Numbered from the stretch's first letter, positions 39,274-49,297 are shown. The stretch: 64,000 nucleotides of DNA from Roseburia sp. AM59-24XD (GCF_003478445.1 NZ_QUET01000012.1:35784-99783), one strand, 5' to 3'. Numbers and translations are program-made. Notes: a model not told the origin generated them from the sequence alone.

Positions 39274-40302
39274 ATGGGTGTAACCTACGTAAAAGAAGTA
39301 ATGTCACCGGAGGAACTACTGGAAGCATACCCACTTCCGGCAGAGCACAAGAAGTTAAAAGAGGCACGCGATGCCGAGATCAAAAAGGTCTTTACCGGAG
39401 AATCTGATAAATTTTTAGTGATCATCGGACCATGTTCCGCAGATAACGAAGATTCTGTCTGTGATTATATAAACCGTCTCGCAAAGGTACAGGATAAGGT
39501 ATCTGATAAGATCCTGATCATCCCTCGTATCTATACCAACAAGCCACGTACAACAGGACAGGGCTACAAAGGAATTGTTCATCAGCCGGATCCGGAGAAG
39601 GAACCGGATCTTCACGATGGTATCATCGCAATGCGTAAAATGCATCTGCGTGCGATCGCTGAGACACATCTGTTTGCAGCAGATGAGATGCTTTATCCTG
39701 AGAACTGGCCATATATCTCTGATATTCTCTCTTATGTTGCAGTCGGTGCACGTTCTGTAGAGGATCAGCAGCATCGTCTCACTGTCAGCGGTTTCGATAT
39801 CCCATGTGGTATGAAGAACCCTACCAGCGGTACCTTAAGCATCATGCTTAACTCCTGCATCGCTGCACAGAGCAGCCACACATTTATGTACCGTCAGTGG
39901 GAAGTGAAAACAGACGGAAATCCTCTGGCACATACTATTCTGCGTGGTGCTGTCAACAAGCATGACCAGTCTATGCCAAACTACCACTACGAGGATCTGG
40001 TACTGTTAAATGAGATGTATCAGGAGCTGGATCTGAAAAACCCTGCCTGCATTGTTGATGCAAACCATGCAAACTCCAACAAGCAGTATTTTGAGCAGCC
40101 TCGTATCGTTTCTGAGGTTCTTCACAGCCGTAACGTATCCAACGACATTAAGAAGCTTGTCAAGGGTGTTATGGTGGAGAGCTACATCGAGCCGGGCAAT
40201 CAGAAGATTTCCGAACACATCTACGGTAAATCAATCACAGATGCCTGCCTTGGCTGGGATGAGTCTGAGCGACTGATCTACGATATCGCTGAGAAGCTGT
40301 AA
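39274..40302 (+). CDS. 3-deoxy-7-phosphoheptulonate (DAHP) synthase, class I AroFGH type
   Basis: First enzyme of the shikimate pathway, joining phosphoenolpyruvate and erythrose 4-phosphate. The 342 residues include VIIGPCSADN, YTNKPRTTGQGYKG, the metal/substrate segment GARSVEDQQHR and ACIVDANHANSNKQ. ATG at 39274 (MGVTYVKEV) stands six bases after GAGG; an in-frame ATG at 39262 is part of that SD region. The type is usually feedback-inhibited by an aromatic amino acid; which one is not predictable here. Confidence 0.94.
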   Translation: MGVTYVKEVMSPEELLEAYPLPAEHKKLKEARDAEIKKVFTGESDKFLVIIGPCSADNEDSVCDYINRLAKVQDKVSDKILIIPRIYTNKPRTTGQGYKGIVHQPDPEKEPDLHDGIIAMRKMHLRAIAETHLFAADEMLYPENWPYISDILSYVAVGARSVEDQQHRLTVSGFDIPCGMKNPTSGTLSIMLNSCIAAQSSHTFMYRQWEVKTDGNPLAHTILRGAVNKHDQSMPNYHYEDLVLLNEMYQELDLKNPACIVDANHANSNKQYFEQPRIVSEVLHSRNVSNDIKKLVKGVMVESYIEPGNQKISEHIYGKSITDACLGWDESERLIYDIAEKL

Positions 40303-40403
40303 TTTTCGGATCCATGAAATCAGAATAACGAAATTGCGGTGCCGCGGTGCCGGATGTTTGTAATCATTTCTGATCAATAGATGCACGGTATCCGCACTAT
40401 CAA

Positions 40404-40436
40404 AAAAGGGTCACCCCACAATGAGGTGACCCTTTT
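40404..40436. terminator. Bidirectional terminator between DAHP synthase and ung
   Basis: AAAAGGGTCACC (40404-40415) pairs with GGTGACCCTTTT (40425-40436) between two convergent genes. Confidence 0.85.
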
Positions 40437-40447
40437 ATGATACTCTT

Positions 40448-41124
40448 CTATACATTATCAATCTGCCAGTCGATCGGCTCCACTCCATTGGCCTTCAGAA
40501 AATCATTTGCCTGACTGAAATGCTTGCAGCCGAAAAATCCACGATATGCAGACAATGGACTCGGATGAGGTGCCTTTAAGATCAGATGCTTCGGATTCGT
40601 CAGCATCGGGATCTTGCTCTGTGCCGGTCTGCCCCACAGCATATAGACAATCGGACGATCCTGCGCATTGACTGCCTGGATCACTGCATCCGTAAACCGC
40701 TCCCAGCCCTTTCCCTGGTGGGAAGCCGCCTGATGCGCCCGCACCGTCAGCACCGTGTTCAGCAACAGAACTCCCTGATCTGCCCACTTTTTAAGATATC
40801 CGTTGTTGGGAATATCACAGCCCAGATCATCGTGAAGCTCCTTGTAAATATTCTGCAGTGACGGTGGGATTTCCTTCTGATCCACCGGCACCGAAAACGA
40901 AAGTCCGTGCGCCTGATGTACGTTGTGGTACGGATCCTGTCCGAGGATCAGCACCTTCACCTTAGACAACGGTGTAAAATGAAATGCATTAAATATATCG
41001 TCTGCCGGCGGATAGATCACCGCCCTGCTGTATTCGTCCTTTACAAAATGAAACAGATCTCTGTAATATGGCTTGGCAAATTCGCCTGAATCGCATCCAG
41101 CCAGTCATTTGTAATCATTGCCAT
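40448..41124 (-). CDS. ung: Uracil-DNA glycosylase, with a one-base frameshift near the 5' end
   Basis: Family 1 enzyme removing uracil from DNA. GQDPYHNVHQAHGLSFSV (catalytic Asp, uracil-binding) and HPSPLSAYRGF are intact in the 190-codon main frame. The N-terminus MAMITNDWLDAIQ begins at ATG 41124 (RBS AAGGA) in another frame. One extra G near 41079 (GCGGAATTTGCC) joins them as AIQAEFAKPYYRDLFHF. Restored length 225 residues, normal for Ung. It follows hisF by 17 bases. Confidence 0.9.
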
Positions 41125-41141
41125 CTCTTTGTCCTTCTTTC

Positions 41142-41903
41142 TTATAAACGCACGGAAATGCCCTCATCGCGCAGATATTCCTTCACCTGACGGATCGTCA
41201 GCTCCTTATAATGAAATAACGATGCGGCAAGCACTGCCTCTGCGTGTCCCTCCGTAAATGCATCCTTAAAATGCTCCAGCTTCCCCGCTCCACCGGATGC
41301 GATCACCGGAACCGGCACATTATCGGAAATGATCCTCGTCAGCTCATTGTCGTAGCCTGCCTTCGTTCCGTCACAATCCATACTCGTCAGAAGAATCTCT
41401 CCGGCACCAAGCTCTGCTGCTTTCATGGCCCACTCCACGGCATCAATGCCCATGTCCACTCTTCCACCGTTCTTGTAAATATTCCAGCCGCTTCCATCTG
41501 CTCTGCGCTTGGCATCAATCGCAACAACAACACACTGGCTTCCAAACTTGAGTGCCGCCTCCGAGATCAGCGTCGGATTCATGATCGCCGCCGTATTGAC
41601 AGAAACCTTATCAGCGCCCTCGCGAAGGATCACCTTAAAATCGTCTACCGTGCGGATACCGCCGCCTACCGTAAACGGAATAAACACCGTCTCAGCCACC
41701 CTGCGCACCATATCAATCTTCGTTGCTCTGGCATCAGAGGATGCCGTAATATCAAGAAAGACCAGCTCGTCAGCGCCTTCTCTTCCATAAGCAGCACCAA
41801 CCTCAACCGGATCACCGGCATCACGCAGATCAACAAAATTCACGCCCTTCACCACACGTCCTTCATGCACATCAAGACATGGGATTACTCTCTTTGTAAA
41901 CAT
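41142..41903 (-). CDS. hisF: Imidazole glycerol phosphate synthase, cyclase subunit HisF
   Basis: Barrel subunit that uses ammonia from HisH to form imidazole glycerol phosphate and AICAR. Catalytic Asp11 ([12 protein letters not shown]) and Asp130 (VVAIDAKR) are present; 253 residues. RBS GGAGG. Other his genes are not in the window. Confidence 0.96.
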   Translation of the reverse strand: MFTKRVIPCLDVHEGRVVKGVNFVDLRDAGDPVEVGAAYGREGADELVFLDITASSDARATKIDMVRRVAETVFIPFTVGGGIRTVDDFKVILREGADKVSVNTAAIMNPTLISEAALKFGSQCVVVAIDAKRRADGSGWNIYKNGGRVDMGIDAVEWAMKAAELGAGEILLTSMDCDGTKAGYDNELTRIISDNVPVPVIASGGAGKLEHFKDAFTEGHAEAVLAASLFHYKELTIRQVKEYLRDEGISVRL

Positions 41904-42057
41904 ATATCCTCCATTCCGGTGCCGTCAAACGGCATCCCTCCGTCATTTCCTATGATGTATTCTCTCTGTAACGATGCGGTACTGCGAAAGCCACATAACA
42001 ATGCTGCAATCCGCAGCATCGCCGCAATCCGCACTATCCGTCGAAGTTCCTGCTGCA

Positions 42058-42663
42058 CTACAGATCACAGAAATTCTTCAAGATCTGCAGACCGATATCT
42101 CCGCTTTTCTCCGGATGGAACTGGCACGCAAACACATTACCATGCTCCACCGATGCATGAATCGGTACAATATACTCTGTTGTCGCAGCCACATCCTCCG
42201 GATGATCCGCCTTCAGATAATAGGAATGCACGAAATACACATACGGATCCTGACCAATGCCCTGAAACAATCCGGCACCTTCCCGGATCTTCAAAGAATT
42301 CCATCCCATATGTGGAATCTTATAACCCTCCTTCGGAGGAATAGAAACAATCTCTCCGTCCAGAACACCAAGTCCCTCCACTCCCGGAGACTCATCACTG
42401 CTACGGAACAAAAGCTGCAATCCCAGACAAATTCCCAAAAACGGCGTTCCTGCCGCTGTCACCTGACGGATCACATCCACCAGTCCGAACCGGTGAAGCT
42501 TCTCCATGGCATCGCCAAATGCACCAACCCCCGGAAGGATCACCTTATCTGCTCCAAGGATCGTCTCCGGATCTCTTGTCACAACACACTCCTGTCCAAG
42601 GAAAAGCAAAGCCTTCTCCACACTCTTCAGATTGCCGGCGTCATAATCGATTATAGCTATCAT
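42058..42663 (-). CDS. hisH: Imidazole glycerol phosphate synthase, glutaminase subunit HisH
   Basis: Class I glutamine amidotransferase supplying ammonia to HisF. The nucleophile is Cys79 in FLGICLGLQLL, and the catalytic His-Glu pair is in FHPEKSG near the C-terminus. 201 residues. RBS AGAGGTG. A 154-base gap with the stem ATGCTGC/GCAGCAT separates it from hisF. Confidence 0.96.
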   Translation of the reverse strand: MIAIIDYDAGNLKSVEKALLFLGQECVVTRDPETILGADKVILPGVGAFGDAMEKLHRFGLVDVIRQVTAAGTPFLGICLGLQLLFRSSDESPGVEGLGVLDGEIVSIPPKEGYKIPHMGWNSLKIREGAGLFQGIGQDPYVYFVHSYYLKADHPEDVAATTEYIVPIHASVEHGNVFACQFHPEKSGDIGLQILKNFCDL

Positions 42664-42704
42664 TGTTGTATATCACCTCTGTTGTCGTTGTTTTGTATGG
42701 TAAA

Positions 42705-42733
42705 AGTGTACCACATACGGGGAGGGTTGTCGA
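42705..42733 (-). promoter_or_regulatory. Promoter of hisH-hisF-ung
   Basis: Minus-strand TCGACA (42728-42733), 17 bases, TACACT (42705-42710). Confidence 0.55.
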
Positions 42734-42919
42734 TATGGTTATTACAGGTGAGGTTTTATCCTAATCTTGTAAGTCCACAAATCTATACCTTCCGGGACCA
42801 AATCCTTTTACTTTTTCTATTGTCTTTGCCTTTTTTATAGCAACAAAACCGCCATGAAGATGGACTCTCCACAATGGCTCATTTAATTGTTACTATTTCT
42901 TTTTGCTTTCCATTTTTTT

Positions 42920-42948
42920 TTGACAAACAATACTTTTGCCTATATTAT
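42920..42948 (+). promoter_or_regulatory. Near-consensus promoter of a candidate small RNA
   Basis: TTGACA (42920-42925), exactly 17 bases, TATTAT (42943-42948). One of the strongest promoter matches in the window, yet no gene follows on this strand. Confidence 0.65.
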
Positions 42949-42954
42949 AGATGT

Positions 42955-43019
42955 TAGAAAGAAACGAAGTTTACTACCGTACAGCTATTGCTCATGCGGC
43001 TTGCTCGTTTCTTTTTTTT
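42955..43019 (+). ncRNA. Candidate small RNA, about 65 nt
   Basis: Transcription from the promoter above would start near 42955. AAAGAAACGA (42958-42967) pairs with TCGTTTCTTT (43005-43014), followed by five more T and a C: an intrinsic terminator with a 37-base loop. A 27-codon frame from ATG 42951 exists but has no RBS and starts at or before the predicted transcript start. No family recognised; it may be a remnant of mobile DNA or an attenuator. Confidence 0.45.
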
Positions 43020-43056
43020 CTTACCAAATCATAAAACTTCATAATCTGAGACTTTG

Positions 43057-43254
43057 GATTGCAACGTCCATATCTCCATAACTGGTATGCATTGTTTTCT
43101 TGGAATATCCATTCCGGCTGTTATCGGTCTCTTTATTGCGGTAATCATATTTGGAATACCCCAGTTCTTCATTAAGCTCTTCGTCAAGAGCTCCTTCCAA
43201 TAAAACAGACATCATGTCCCGCATGATGGAATTAACATCGTTTCCGCTTTTGAT
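43057..43254 (-). mobile_element. IS256-family transposase remnant
   Basis: A 66-codon fragment from the N-terminal third of a Mutator/IS256-type transposase: IKSGNDVNSIMRDMM, LLEGALDEELNEELGYSKYDYRNKE-type residues and NSRNGYSKKT. Similarity begins near 43254 and stops after GDMDVAI; the DDE catalytic region is absent. No inverted terminal repeats or target duplication were recognised. It is a decayed piece, not a functional element. Confidence 0.8.
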
Positions 43255-43545
43255 ACTGACAACAAGACACCAGTGCCTGCTCTGTACAGAAACAAAACAC
43301 TGGTGCCTGTATGATTACTTATCCCTTCAAACGACTTCCATTTTAATATTCAATTTTATGGGATTACGTTATTTTAGGCATTCGTCAGATAGGTATAAGG
43401 GGATCACTATTTTTTATATCTACTGCTCCTGCTTTTAATCTGTTACTAATATCTGCTGTGCTACATGACCTAAATGGAACGGTTTCTCATTTTTACTTTC
43501 CAAGTTGACAAGGTTAATACCACAGATATACACCTTCAGTTATCA
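43255..43545. other. Spacer beside the IS remnant
   Basis: Around 290 AT-rich bases with no gene recognised. CACCAGTG pairs with CACTGGTG across about 25 bases near 43270-43312. Confidence 0.4.
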
Positions 43546-44008
43546 CTAATGCCCCGAAATATCAAAATCAGCAGAATATCCGCCATCATATATTATTAAA
43601 ACATAATAATCATTAAAATTAACTTCGTTTTTTAAAGTCCCAAACTCTATTTCTTCATGCTCTACATACTTTGTTTTTAATTGAATACTCTGTAATTTTA
43701 TCACTTCTGTCTCTACAATTTCATGATTTTTTGCTGGAATAAATTTTTGATTATTCAAACAATCACGGAGTTCCTCTTGTGAACGCTCCGTCTTAACTAA
43801 AATACAAGCAAAAAAATCCATTCCCGTTTCCATTCAACTTCCCTTTAACCTTATATTTCTCTATGACATGAACACCCTCTGGCAAATCCATTTCAAACAG
43901 CTGAGAAGAAAACTTTATTAAAACATAGCTATTGTAATTCATAGCCAACACAAACAATCCAATTATAAAACATACAATAAACAGTTGCGCAATCCATCTT
44001 GATTTCAT
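43546..44008 (-). CDS. Small membrane-anchored protein of unknown function, frameshifted at a T7 run
   Basis: Unrecognised. From ATG 44008 (MKSRWIAQLFIVCF) one membrane helix (about 7-27) is followed by an external domain. The frame breaks at a run of seven T on the minus strand (43810-43816). Removing one T joins it to the frame ending TERSQEELRDCLNNQKF ... SADFDISGH, giving about 153 residues. The AT content is higher than in the core genes nearby. It lies downstream of the ABC transporter genes and beside the IS remnant, so recent acquisition is possible. Confidence 0.5.
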
Positions 44009-44131
44009 ACATATTCTCTTTATATTTTTACAATTTTCAACCAAAACCCTCCTTGTAAAATAGTTTAAAAACAAAACCAAAAACTTACTATATGCTTTAG
44101 ATATGTTTCTCTTCGCTTCCAAATATATCCA

Positions 44132-44386
44132 TCAAAGAAATATATACTTCTTGTCTATAAAATGATAATCCTTTTCAGCATTTTTAAGACGTCTTATTTC
44201 CATCACATTGTCCTTATCACGGATATCGTCTTTCGATTTTACCTTTTTCATTTTATTCTCTGCAAAATCCCACTGAAATTTCAAAGACACACCCGGAAAA
44301 TCTGACGATAAAAACTCCTTTTTGTTACAATCCGCAAATGTGACTCTGGAATAATCAAAATGTATGATCTCCTGATCAGAAGCCAA
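44132..44386 (-). CDS. Hypothetical protein, possibly a fragment
   Basis: An 84-codon frame with a TTG start and no clear RBS, rich in Lys, Asp and Phe (FADCNKKEFL, FQWDFAENKMKKV). It has no membrane segment and no recognised domain. It starts 30 bases after the ABC permease and ends shortly before the next small gene. It may be the remains of a larger gene that included the sequence downstream. Confidence 0.35.
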   Translation of the reverse strand: MASDQEIIHFDYSRVTFADCNKKEFLSSDFPGVSLKFQWDFAENKMKKVKSKDDIRDKDNVMEIRRLKNAEKDYHFIDKKYIFL

Positions 44387-44416
44387 ATCATCTTATTTAC
44401 TCAAACTTATCTTCTA

Positions 44417-46723
44417 TCACATTTTCCTGACAGTGGGATATAACACAAACGACACTCCAAACAAATACATGACAATCCCAATTAAATACTCCCATTCAAC
44501 CGTGATCGGCGTATTGGTAATAACATTGCCTTTCCAAATACCATAAACGATTATCATTCCAAGAAGTGCACCTAAAACAACGCCCGAAAGCATATAACTC
44601 CAAACCTGAAACCAACAGATCTTATGAACACTCTTTTTTGTTTCTCCTAACATTCGTAAGATCCGGTATTCTTTTTCCTTGGCTAACAGCATTCCATTTG
44701 CAGAATTAAGCAAACCGATTCCTGACACAATAAGCAGCATAACCAGAACAACATGCAGACTGGTCGTCCATTGCCTGCATATGCGTACTGACTCTTCCAT
44801 AACATCATCATAAATGCACCATTCAAAGGAGGTATCACTTCCCAGTTCGATCTGCAGCTCCTGAATTTTATCCCGTATCAGCTCCTTGTCGCCATCGAGC
44901 CACAATCCTATGTAATCTCTGTCCGTGTTGTCCTCTGAAGCTGCTTTTTCACTCAGATTATCCCAGTCTACAATGATATTGTATTCGTCATTCCAATTGG
45001 TTTTTCCATTGATGAGCTCCACTAAAACGAAGTCCCGGCTGCCACCAAAATAGTCCGACTCCAACGTTACTTTATCTCCAAGCTGATATCCACATTGGGA
45101 GGCAACCGTTTCATTCATAACCACTCTCTTTGTTTTCGGTACAGTCTTATAATTTTTCCAGATACTTACATTTAAAAGCTGCGGCAATGTCTCTAAATCC
45201 GACACCTTGAAGCGATTCAGATCCGAATCATATTCATCCTCTGAGTTTAAGCCAAATGTCCCATACAGCATGTAACCTTTGCCGATCACCGGTTGAAAAC
45301 GATGATATATCTTTTTCGCATAAGAAACAGACATCGGCTTATCATTATAGATCTCTGCTTTTGCCGTTTTTCCCTGTACAAGATTATAGTTATACCAGTT
45401 ATCGTTTGCCTTCAACAACTTCAAGGACGCCTGCCCTGTATATGCAAGTGCCGTGATCAAAGCAATAATTACTATCATCATAAAATTCTGGCGAAGCTTT
45501 GACGACATGAACTTCATTGCAAAATACATTTCTTTTCCAAACATTTTTCTCACAAGCTGAAAACGATGTGCTTTGCTGCTCTTTTTTAAGCCGGAGGATG
45601 TCTCTTCAAACACCTGTATTGGCAGCACATTTTGACCGAAAGAAAAAACGATACCGATAAGTACGTTAAACAGTACAAACACAAACACAGCGATGAACCA
45701 TAACATTTTCCAATTTATGGCGGCACTGCCTTCAAATAACTGCACCTTTTCATTAAACCAGTTTAATGTAATACCGGAAACCAGGGCACTAAACATCGCC
45801 CCGGCAAGACACGCACAGCCACTGATTACAAAAGACATCGATGAAAAAATCGTTTGAACCTGTTCCTGCGTTCCCCCTATTGTCCGGATCACTGCCATAT
45901 CTTTTCTGTATTTTCGAATGTATTCCAGAAAAATATTCGCAACAAACAGACCGCTGATCATATAAACGACAACGAAAAATATCCGGAATATCTTTTTGAT
46001 ATTACGAAGCAGGGCATAATAATCCTCACCTGCACCTTGGTCTGACACCACGAAATCTGGATACTGTTTCTTAATACGATGAACGATCCCTCCACCATAA
46101 TCTACATTTTCAAATGCCTCTTTATCACATTGAAGCAGGATATAATTGACATGCGCAGGATCATTATGTCCCAGTAACTGATGAAGCTGCGACAATTCCA
46201 TGACCACCATAGGCATCGTATAATCTGATCCCGAAACCGTCTTTATCACTTCGATGATCTGAAACTTCTTTCCGGCAATGAGATAAGAATCTCCTGTTGA
46301 TTTGTTGTCCCGCCTCGCCAAAGAATCGTTGATAACGATACGATTTCCGCTCACGTCTTTGGTATACTTGTAAAGACTCTTATTTATCGCATCATCTGAT
46401 ACACCTGCCGCAAATGCTTCTGACAATTCATCGGTCTGATATCCTATGCTATATCCCGTCACATCCTTATCCTGTTCCAGTTCCTTTAATTCCTCATTCT
46501 GAAAAGTTTCCCCCTCATCTTTTGTGATTTTAAGATCAAACACACCCTTTTTCGCTTCCAATCCTGCTACAATCGAGGTTTCCACATTAGAAGATAACTG
46601 GAACATGCTTATACTGAGAAAACATGCCACAAAAATGCTTAAAAAAGCAGAAAAAGTAAGCATCTTACTCTTCCAGAGAAATGTCATTCCCATTCGAAAC
46701 ATTTTTCTTTTGCCGCTTCTCAT
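44417..46723 (-). CDS. ABC transporter permease (FtsX/MacB superfamily)
   Basis: A large integral membrane protein with two FtsX-type cores. An N-terminal helix (after KMFRMGMTFLWKSK), an external MacB-like domain, three helices near residues 260-370, a second external domain and a final three-helix set can be seen. Such proteins use ATP in the cytoplasm to move substrates or signal across the envelope, often exporting lipoproteins or resisting antimicrobial peptides. ATG at 46723 (MRSGKRK) has AAGGGG five bases upstream; ATG at 46783 overlaps the ATPase gene by eight bases and is an alternative start. Substrate unknown. Confidence 0.85.
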   Translation of the reverse strand: MRSGKRKMFRMGMTFLWKSKMLTFSAFLSIFVACFLSISMFQLSSNVETSIVAGLEAKKGVFDLKITKDEGETFQNEELKELEQDKDVTGYSIGYQTDELSEAFAAGVSDDAINKSLYKYTKDVSGNRIVINDSLARRDNKSTGDSYLIAGKKFQIIEVIKTVSGSDYTMPMVVMELSQLHQLLGHNDPAHVNYILLQCDKEAFENVDYGGGIVHRIKKQYPDFVVSDQGAGEDYYALLRNIKKIFRIFFVVVYMISGLFVANIFLEYIRKYRKDMAVIRTIGGTQEQVQTIFSSMSFVISGCACLAGAMFSALVSGITLNWFNEKVQLFEGSAAINWKMLWFIAVFVFVLFNVLIGIVFSFGQNVLPIQVFEETSSGLKKSSKAHRFQLVRKMFGKEMYFAMKFMSSKLRQNFMMIVIIALITALAYTGQASLKLLKANDNWYNYNLVQGKTAKAEIYNDKPMSVSYAKKIYHRFQPVIGKGYMLYGTFGLNSEDEYDSDLNRFKVSDLETLPQLLNVSIWKNYKTVPKTKRVVMNETVASQCGYQLGDKVTLESDYFGGSRDFVLVELINGKTNWNDEYNIIVDWDNLSEKAASEDNTDRDYIGLWLDGDKELIRDKIQELQIELGSDTSFEWCIYDDVMEESVRICRQWTTSLHVVLVMLLIVSGIGLLNSANGMLLAKEKEYRILRMLGETKKSVHKICWFQVWSYMLSGVVLGALLGMIIVYGIWKGNVITNTPITVEWEYLIGIVMYLFGVSFVLYPTVRKM

Positions 46724-46775
46724 TTTGTCCCCTTTTCCTTTGCCAGTTCCGTTTTTCCTTTTATCTGTTTTTCTT

Positions 46776-47552
46776 CTACACATTTCGCCCGATTCGCCCT
46801 TTCTTCAGGGACAACATCTTAAATTTATCAACAATCCGGTCCATATCATTCCCGTTTTTCTGACAACGATACTCATCACGAACCAGTCCGTCATGCAAAA
46901 ACAGAATGCGGTCGGTATATGCTGCCACCATGGCATCATGCGTCACAATGATAATGCTGTGATCCTTCTCCTGCTGCAGCTCGAGAAAAAGCTGCATGAT
47001 CTCAATCGAGGTATTGTAATCGAGATTGCCGGTAGGTTCATCCGCTAACAACAGCTTTGGTTCCGTGATCAACGCCCTCGCTATGGCAACACGCTGACGC
47101 TGTCCACCGGAAAGCTCTGTGACAGCATTCTTTTTCTTATCGAGGATTCCCACCTTCTCCAACATCTGATCTGTCTTCTCCCAGATGACACGATTCTTTT
47201 CCCCGGCAAGCATCAGAGGCAGTGCCACATTCTCCTCTACCGTCAGATCCTGGATCAGATTAAAATCCTGAAAGATAAATCCGATCTGTTCTGCACGGAT
47301 CCTGGTCGCCGCCGGCTCTGTCCCGTAATCTTTTCGAAGCTCCCCATTCAGCCGGATTTCTCCTTCATCGGCTGCATCCATCGCTCCGAGGATATGTAAC
47401 AGCGTACTCTTGCCGGAGCCGCTGCTTCCCATGACTGCGAGCATTTCCCCCTGCTCCAGCGATAAGGACACTCCGCGCAGAGCCTCAAACGATTCTTTTC
47501 CCGTGGTGTAGCTCTTGTGAATATTATTTACCTCTAAAATAGTTTCGCTCAT
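46776..47552 (-). CDS. ABC transporter ATP-binding protein (LolD/MacB type)
   Basis: ATPase partner of the permease, 258 residues. Walker A GSSGSGKST, Q-loop FIFQDFN, signature LSGGQRQRVA, Walker B LLLADEPTGNLD and the switch His in IIIVTHD are intact. Coupled to the permease gene by overlap or a short gap. Confidence 0.93.
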   Translation of the reverse strand: MSETILEVNNIHKSYTTGKESFEALRGVSLSLEQGEMLAVMGSSGSGKSTLLHILGAMDAADEGEIRLNGELRKDYGTEPAATRIRAEQIGFIFQDFNLIQDLTVEENVALPLMLAGEKNRVIWEKTDQMLEKVGILDKKKNAVTELSGGQRQRVAIARALITEPKLLLADEPTGNLDYNTSIEIMQLFLELQQEKDHSIIIVTHDAMVAAYTDRILFLHDGLVRDEYRCQKNGNDMDRIVDKFKMLSLKKGRIGRNV

Positions 47553-47603
47553 TGATCCATTTCCCCTGGCAATCTGCCACTACCAGATTCCTTTCCCCGT
47601 ATT

Positions 47604-49136
47604 TTATCGATATACCACCTTTACACCATACTTTTTTGCCTGTCGTTTAAGCCAGTTACGATCCTTTACGGCAAGCTTTTTGCTGGCAATGATCTTTTCA
47701 ACCGGTTTCTTCGTTTCCCTGCGGATATATCTTCCGGTCTCGAGATCATACCACCAGAAATATTTTCCGTTCATCAGATTGATGACATTTTTCTTATGAA
47801 TGTTTTTGAAATTTCTGCTCTGTGACAGGTCTGCCACCCGGATTGGATTGCCATCAAAAAGACTTCTATAATAGTTTGATTCACTGGAAAGCTGCTCATT
47901 GTATCCTTTGCTCCAGATATCAGCATCCGGCAGAGTAAGCTTTGTAATCTTGTTGTTGCGGCAGGAAAGCCATAATAAGTTTTTATTCCGACGCAGATCA
48001 AGCCTTTTCAAACGGTTCCCGGCAGCCTGAAGATTACGCAGCTTTGTCATTTTAGACAGATTGAGTGTCTTTAGACTATTTTTATGTACATCCAGCAAAG
48101 TCACCGGACTTTTCGTGGTGCAGATCAGCTTTGTCAGCTTGTTATTACCGCACATTACACTGCTTAACGATGGGTGTCGGCTGATATCGAGCTGTAACAG
48201 CTGGTTAAAAGAGGCATCCAATGCCATCAGTCCTTTATTCTGACGGATGTTTAACGTTGTAAGCTGATTAAACGAACAGTTGACTATCTCAAGCTGTGTA
48301 TTCTGACTGAGATCAAGCTGTGTCAATTGATTATATCCACACCCCAGATTGGTCAGCTTTTTGTTCTGGCTAAGATCCAATCCTCTTAACTGATTACCGT
48401 TACACTGCAGCGTAAGCAGCTCTGTATTCTTACTGACATCCAGTGTATCCAAAGTCGGCGAGTCGCAATATAAGCCACGCAGTCCCGTGCAGCCGGATAC
48501 ATCCAGATGATTTACCTTTGTCACAGCCACACCGGATGCCACCCGTGCAACCTCTTCTACACCATATTCTGTTTCCACATAATATGGTCCCCAGCCTGTG
48601 CTGAGATCTCCCTCATAAAATCCAGGGAAGGAAAGCCTGTCTAAGCCTTCTCCGGACACCTGCAGCGTATCGATCACGGAGTCGGTCAGATATATTTCCT
48701 GCAATGACTGCGGCATATGATCGATCACCAGCTTGTTGCAGGACACTCCCGCCAGTGCAAGCTTCTGACATGCAGTCAGATGTTCCAGTCCTCTGGTATC
48801 GACAAGCTCCTTCCCGGTCAGATCATTGCCGGATATAATCTTATCGTAATACAAATAATCGCTGTATAATGGTGATACCGCCAGCGTATCTTTTCCTTTC
48901 AGCTTGCAAGACGCATTCGTAAGACAGGTTATGTTCTGAATCTCCTTCTCCGACAGGATTCCGTCTCCATTCACATCGTAAAGCGGCGTCTTCATCAGAT
49001 TTCTAAGCCATTCTGATGGGAAATTCTGCTCGTTGACCACCAGATCAGCCGCCATGGCTTTTCCGGTCATCCCTCCCATGGCAAATGTCATCGCAAGTGC
49101 CAGTACAAACGTGATTCTTTTCCATTTCATTTTCAT
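47604..49136 (-). CDS. Secreted leucine-rich repeat protein
   Basis: A 510-residue protein with an N-terminal signal peptide (about 1-29, MKMKWKRITFVLALAMTFAM then AMA-ADL). An EF-hand-like DVNGDGILSEKE segment (about 54-65) is followed by roughly ten LRR units of the form LDLSQNTQLEIVNCSFNQL (about 200-410). A basic C-terminal part (about 470-510) has no sortase motif. Likely extracellular binding or adhesion protein. It lies 51 bases before the ABC ATPase gene with no terminator, so co-transcription is possible. Confidence 0.82.
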   Translation of the reverse strand: MKMKWKRITFVLALAMTFAMGGMTGKAMAADLVVNEQNFPSEWLRNLMKTPLYDVNGDGILSEKEIQNITCLTNASCKLKGKDTLAVSPLYSDYLYYDKIISGNDLTGKELVDTRGLEHLTACQKLALAGVSCNKLVIDHMPQSLQEIYLTDSVIDTLQVSGEGLDRLSFPGFYEGDLSTGWGPYYVETEYGVEEVARVASGVAVTKVNHLDVSGCTGLRGLYCDSPTLDTLDVSKNTELLTLQCNGNQLRGLDLSQNKKLTNLGCGYNQLTQLDLSQNTQLEIVNCSFNQLTTLNIRQNKGLMALDASFNQLLQLDISRHPSLSSVMCGNNKLTKLICTTKSPVTLLDVHKNSLKTLNLSKMTKLRNLQAAGNRLKRLDLRRNKNLLWLSCRNNKITKLTLPDADIWSKGYNEQLSSESNYYRSLFDGNPIRVADLSQSRNFKNIHKKNVINLMNGKYFWWYDLETGRYIRRETKKPVEKIIASKKLAVKDRNWLKRQAKKYGVKVVYR

Positions 49137-49186
49137 AAAGTACCTCCTCTTCTGTAAAAATCCCCAACTGCTTTCCCTTACATGAT

Positions 49187-49215
49187 ACTATAAATGTATT
49201 AAATTCATTCTGCAA
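49187..49215 (-). promoter_or_regulatory. Promoter of the LRR gene
   Basis: Minus-strand TTGCAG (49210-49215), 17 bases, TATAGT (49187-49192), then AGGAGG before the ATG. Confidence 0.6.
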
Positions 49216-49297
49216 GCAAATTATGGCAGATCTATGACACAAACGTGATATATGCCAAATATTCAGAATGATATCATATATCTGCACATTTTATATC

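Larger units (their letters stand above)
42734..43056. other. AT-rich spacer upstream of hisH
   Basis: About 320 bases without a convincing protein gene. It contains the isolated promoter-terminator unit described at 42920-43019. The rest shows no recognised feature. Confidence 0.45.

Noticed and set aside
42951..43034. Possible 27-residue peptide beginning MLERNEVYYRT
   Set aside because: The ATG lies at or before the predicted transcript start and has no ribosome binding site; the terminator hairpin lies inside it.
43057..43254. Active IS256 element
   Set aside because: Only the N-terminal third of the transposase remains, without catalytic region or recognisable terminal repeats.
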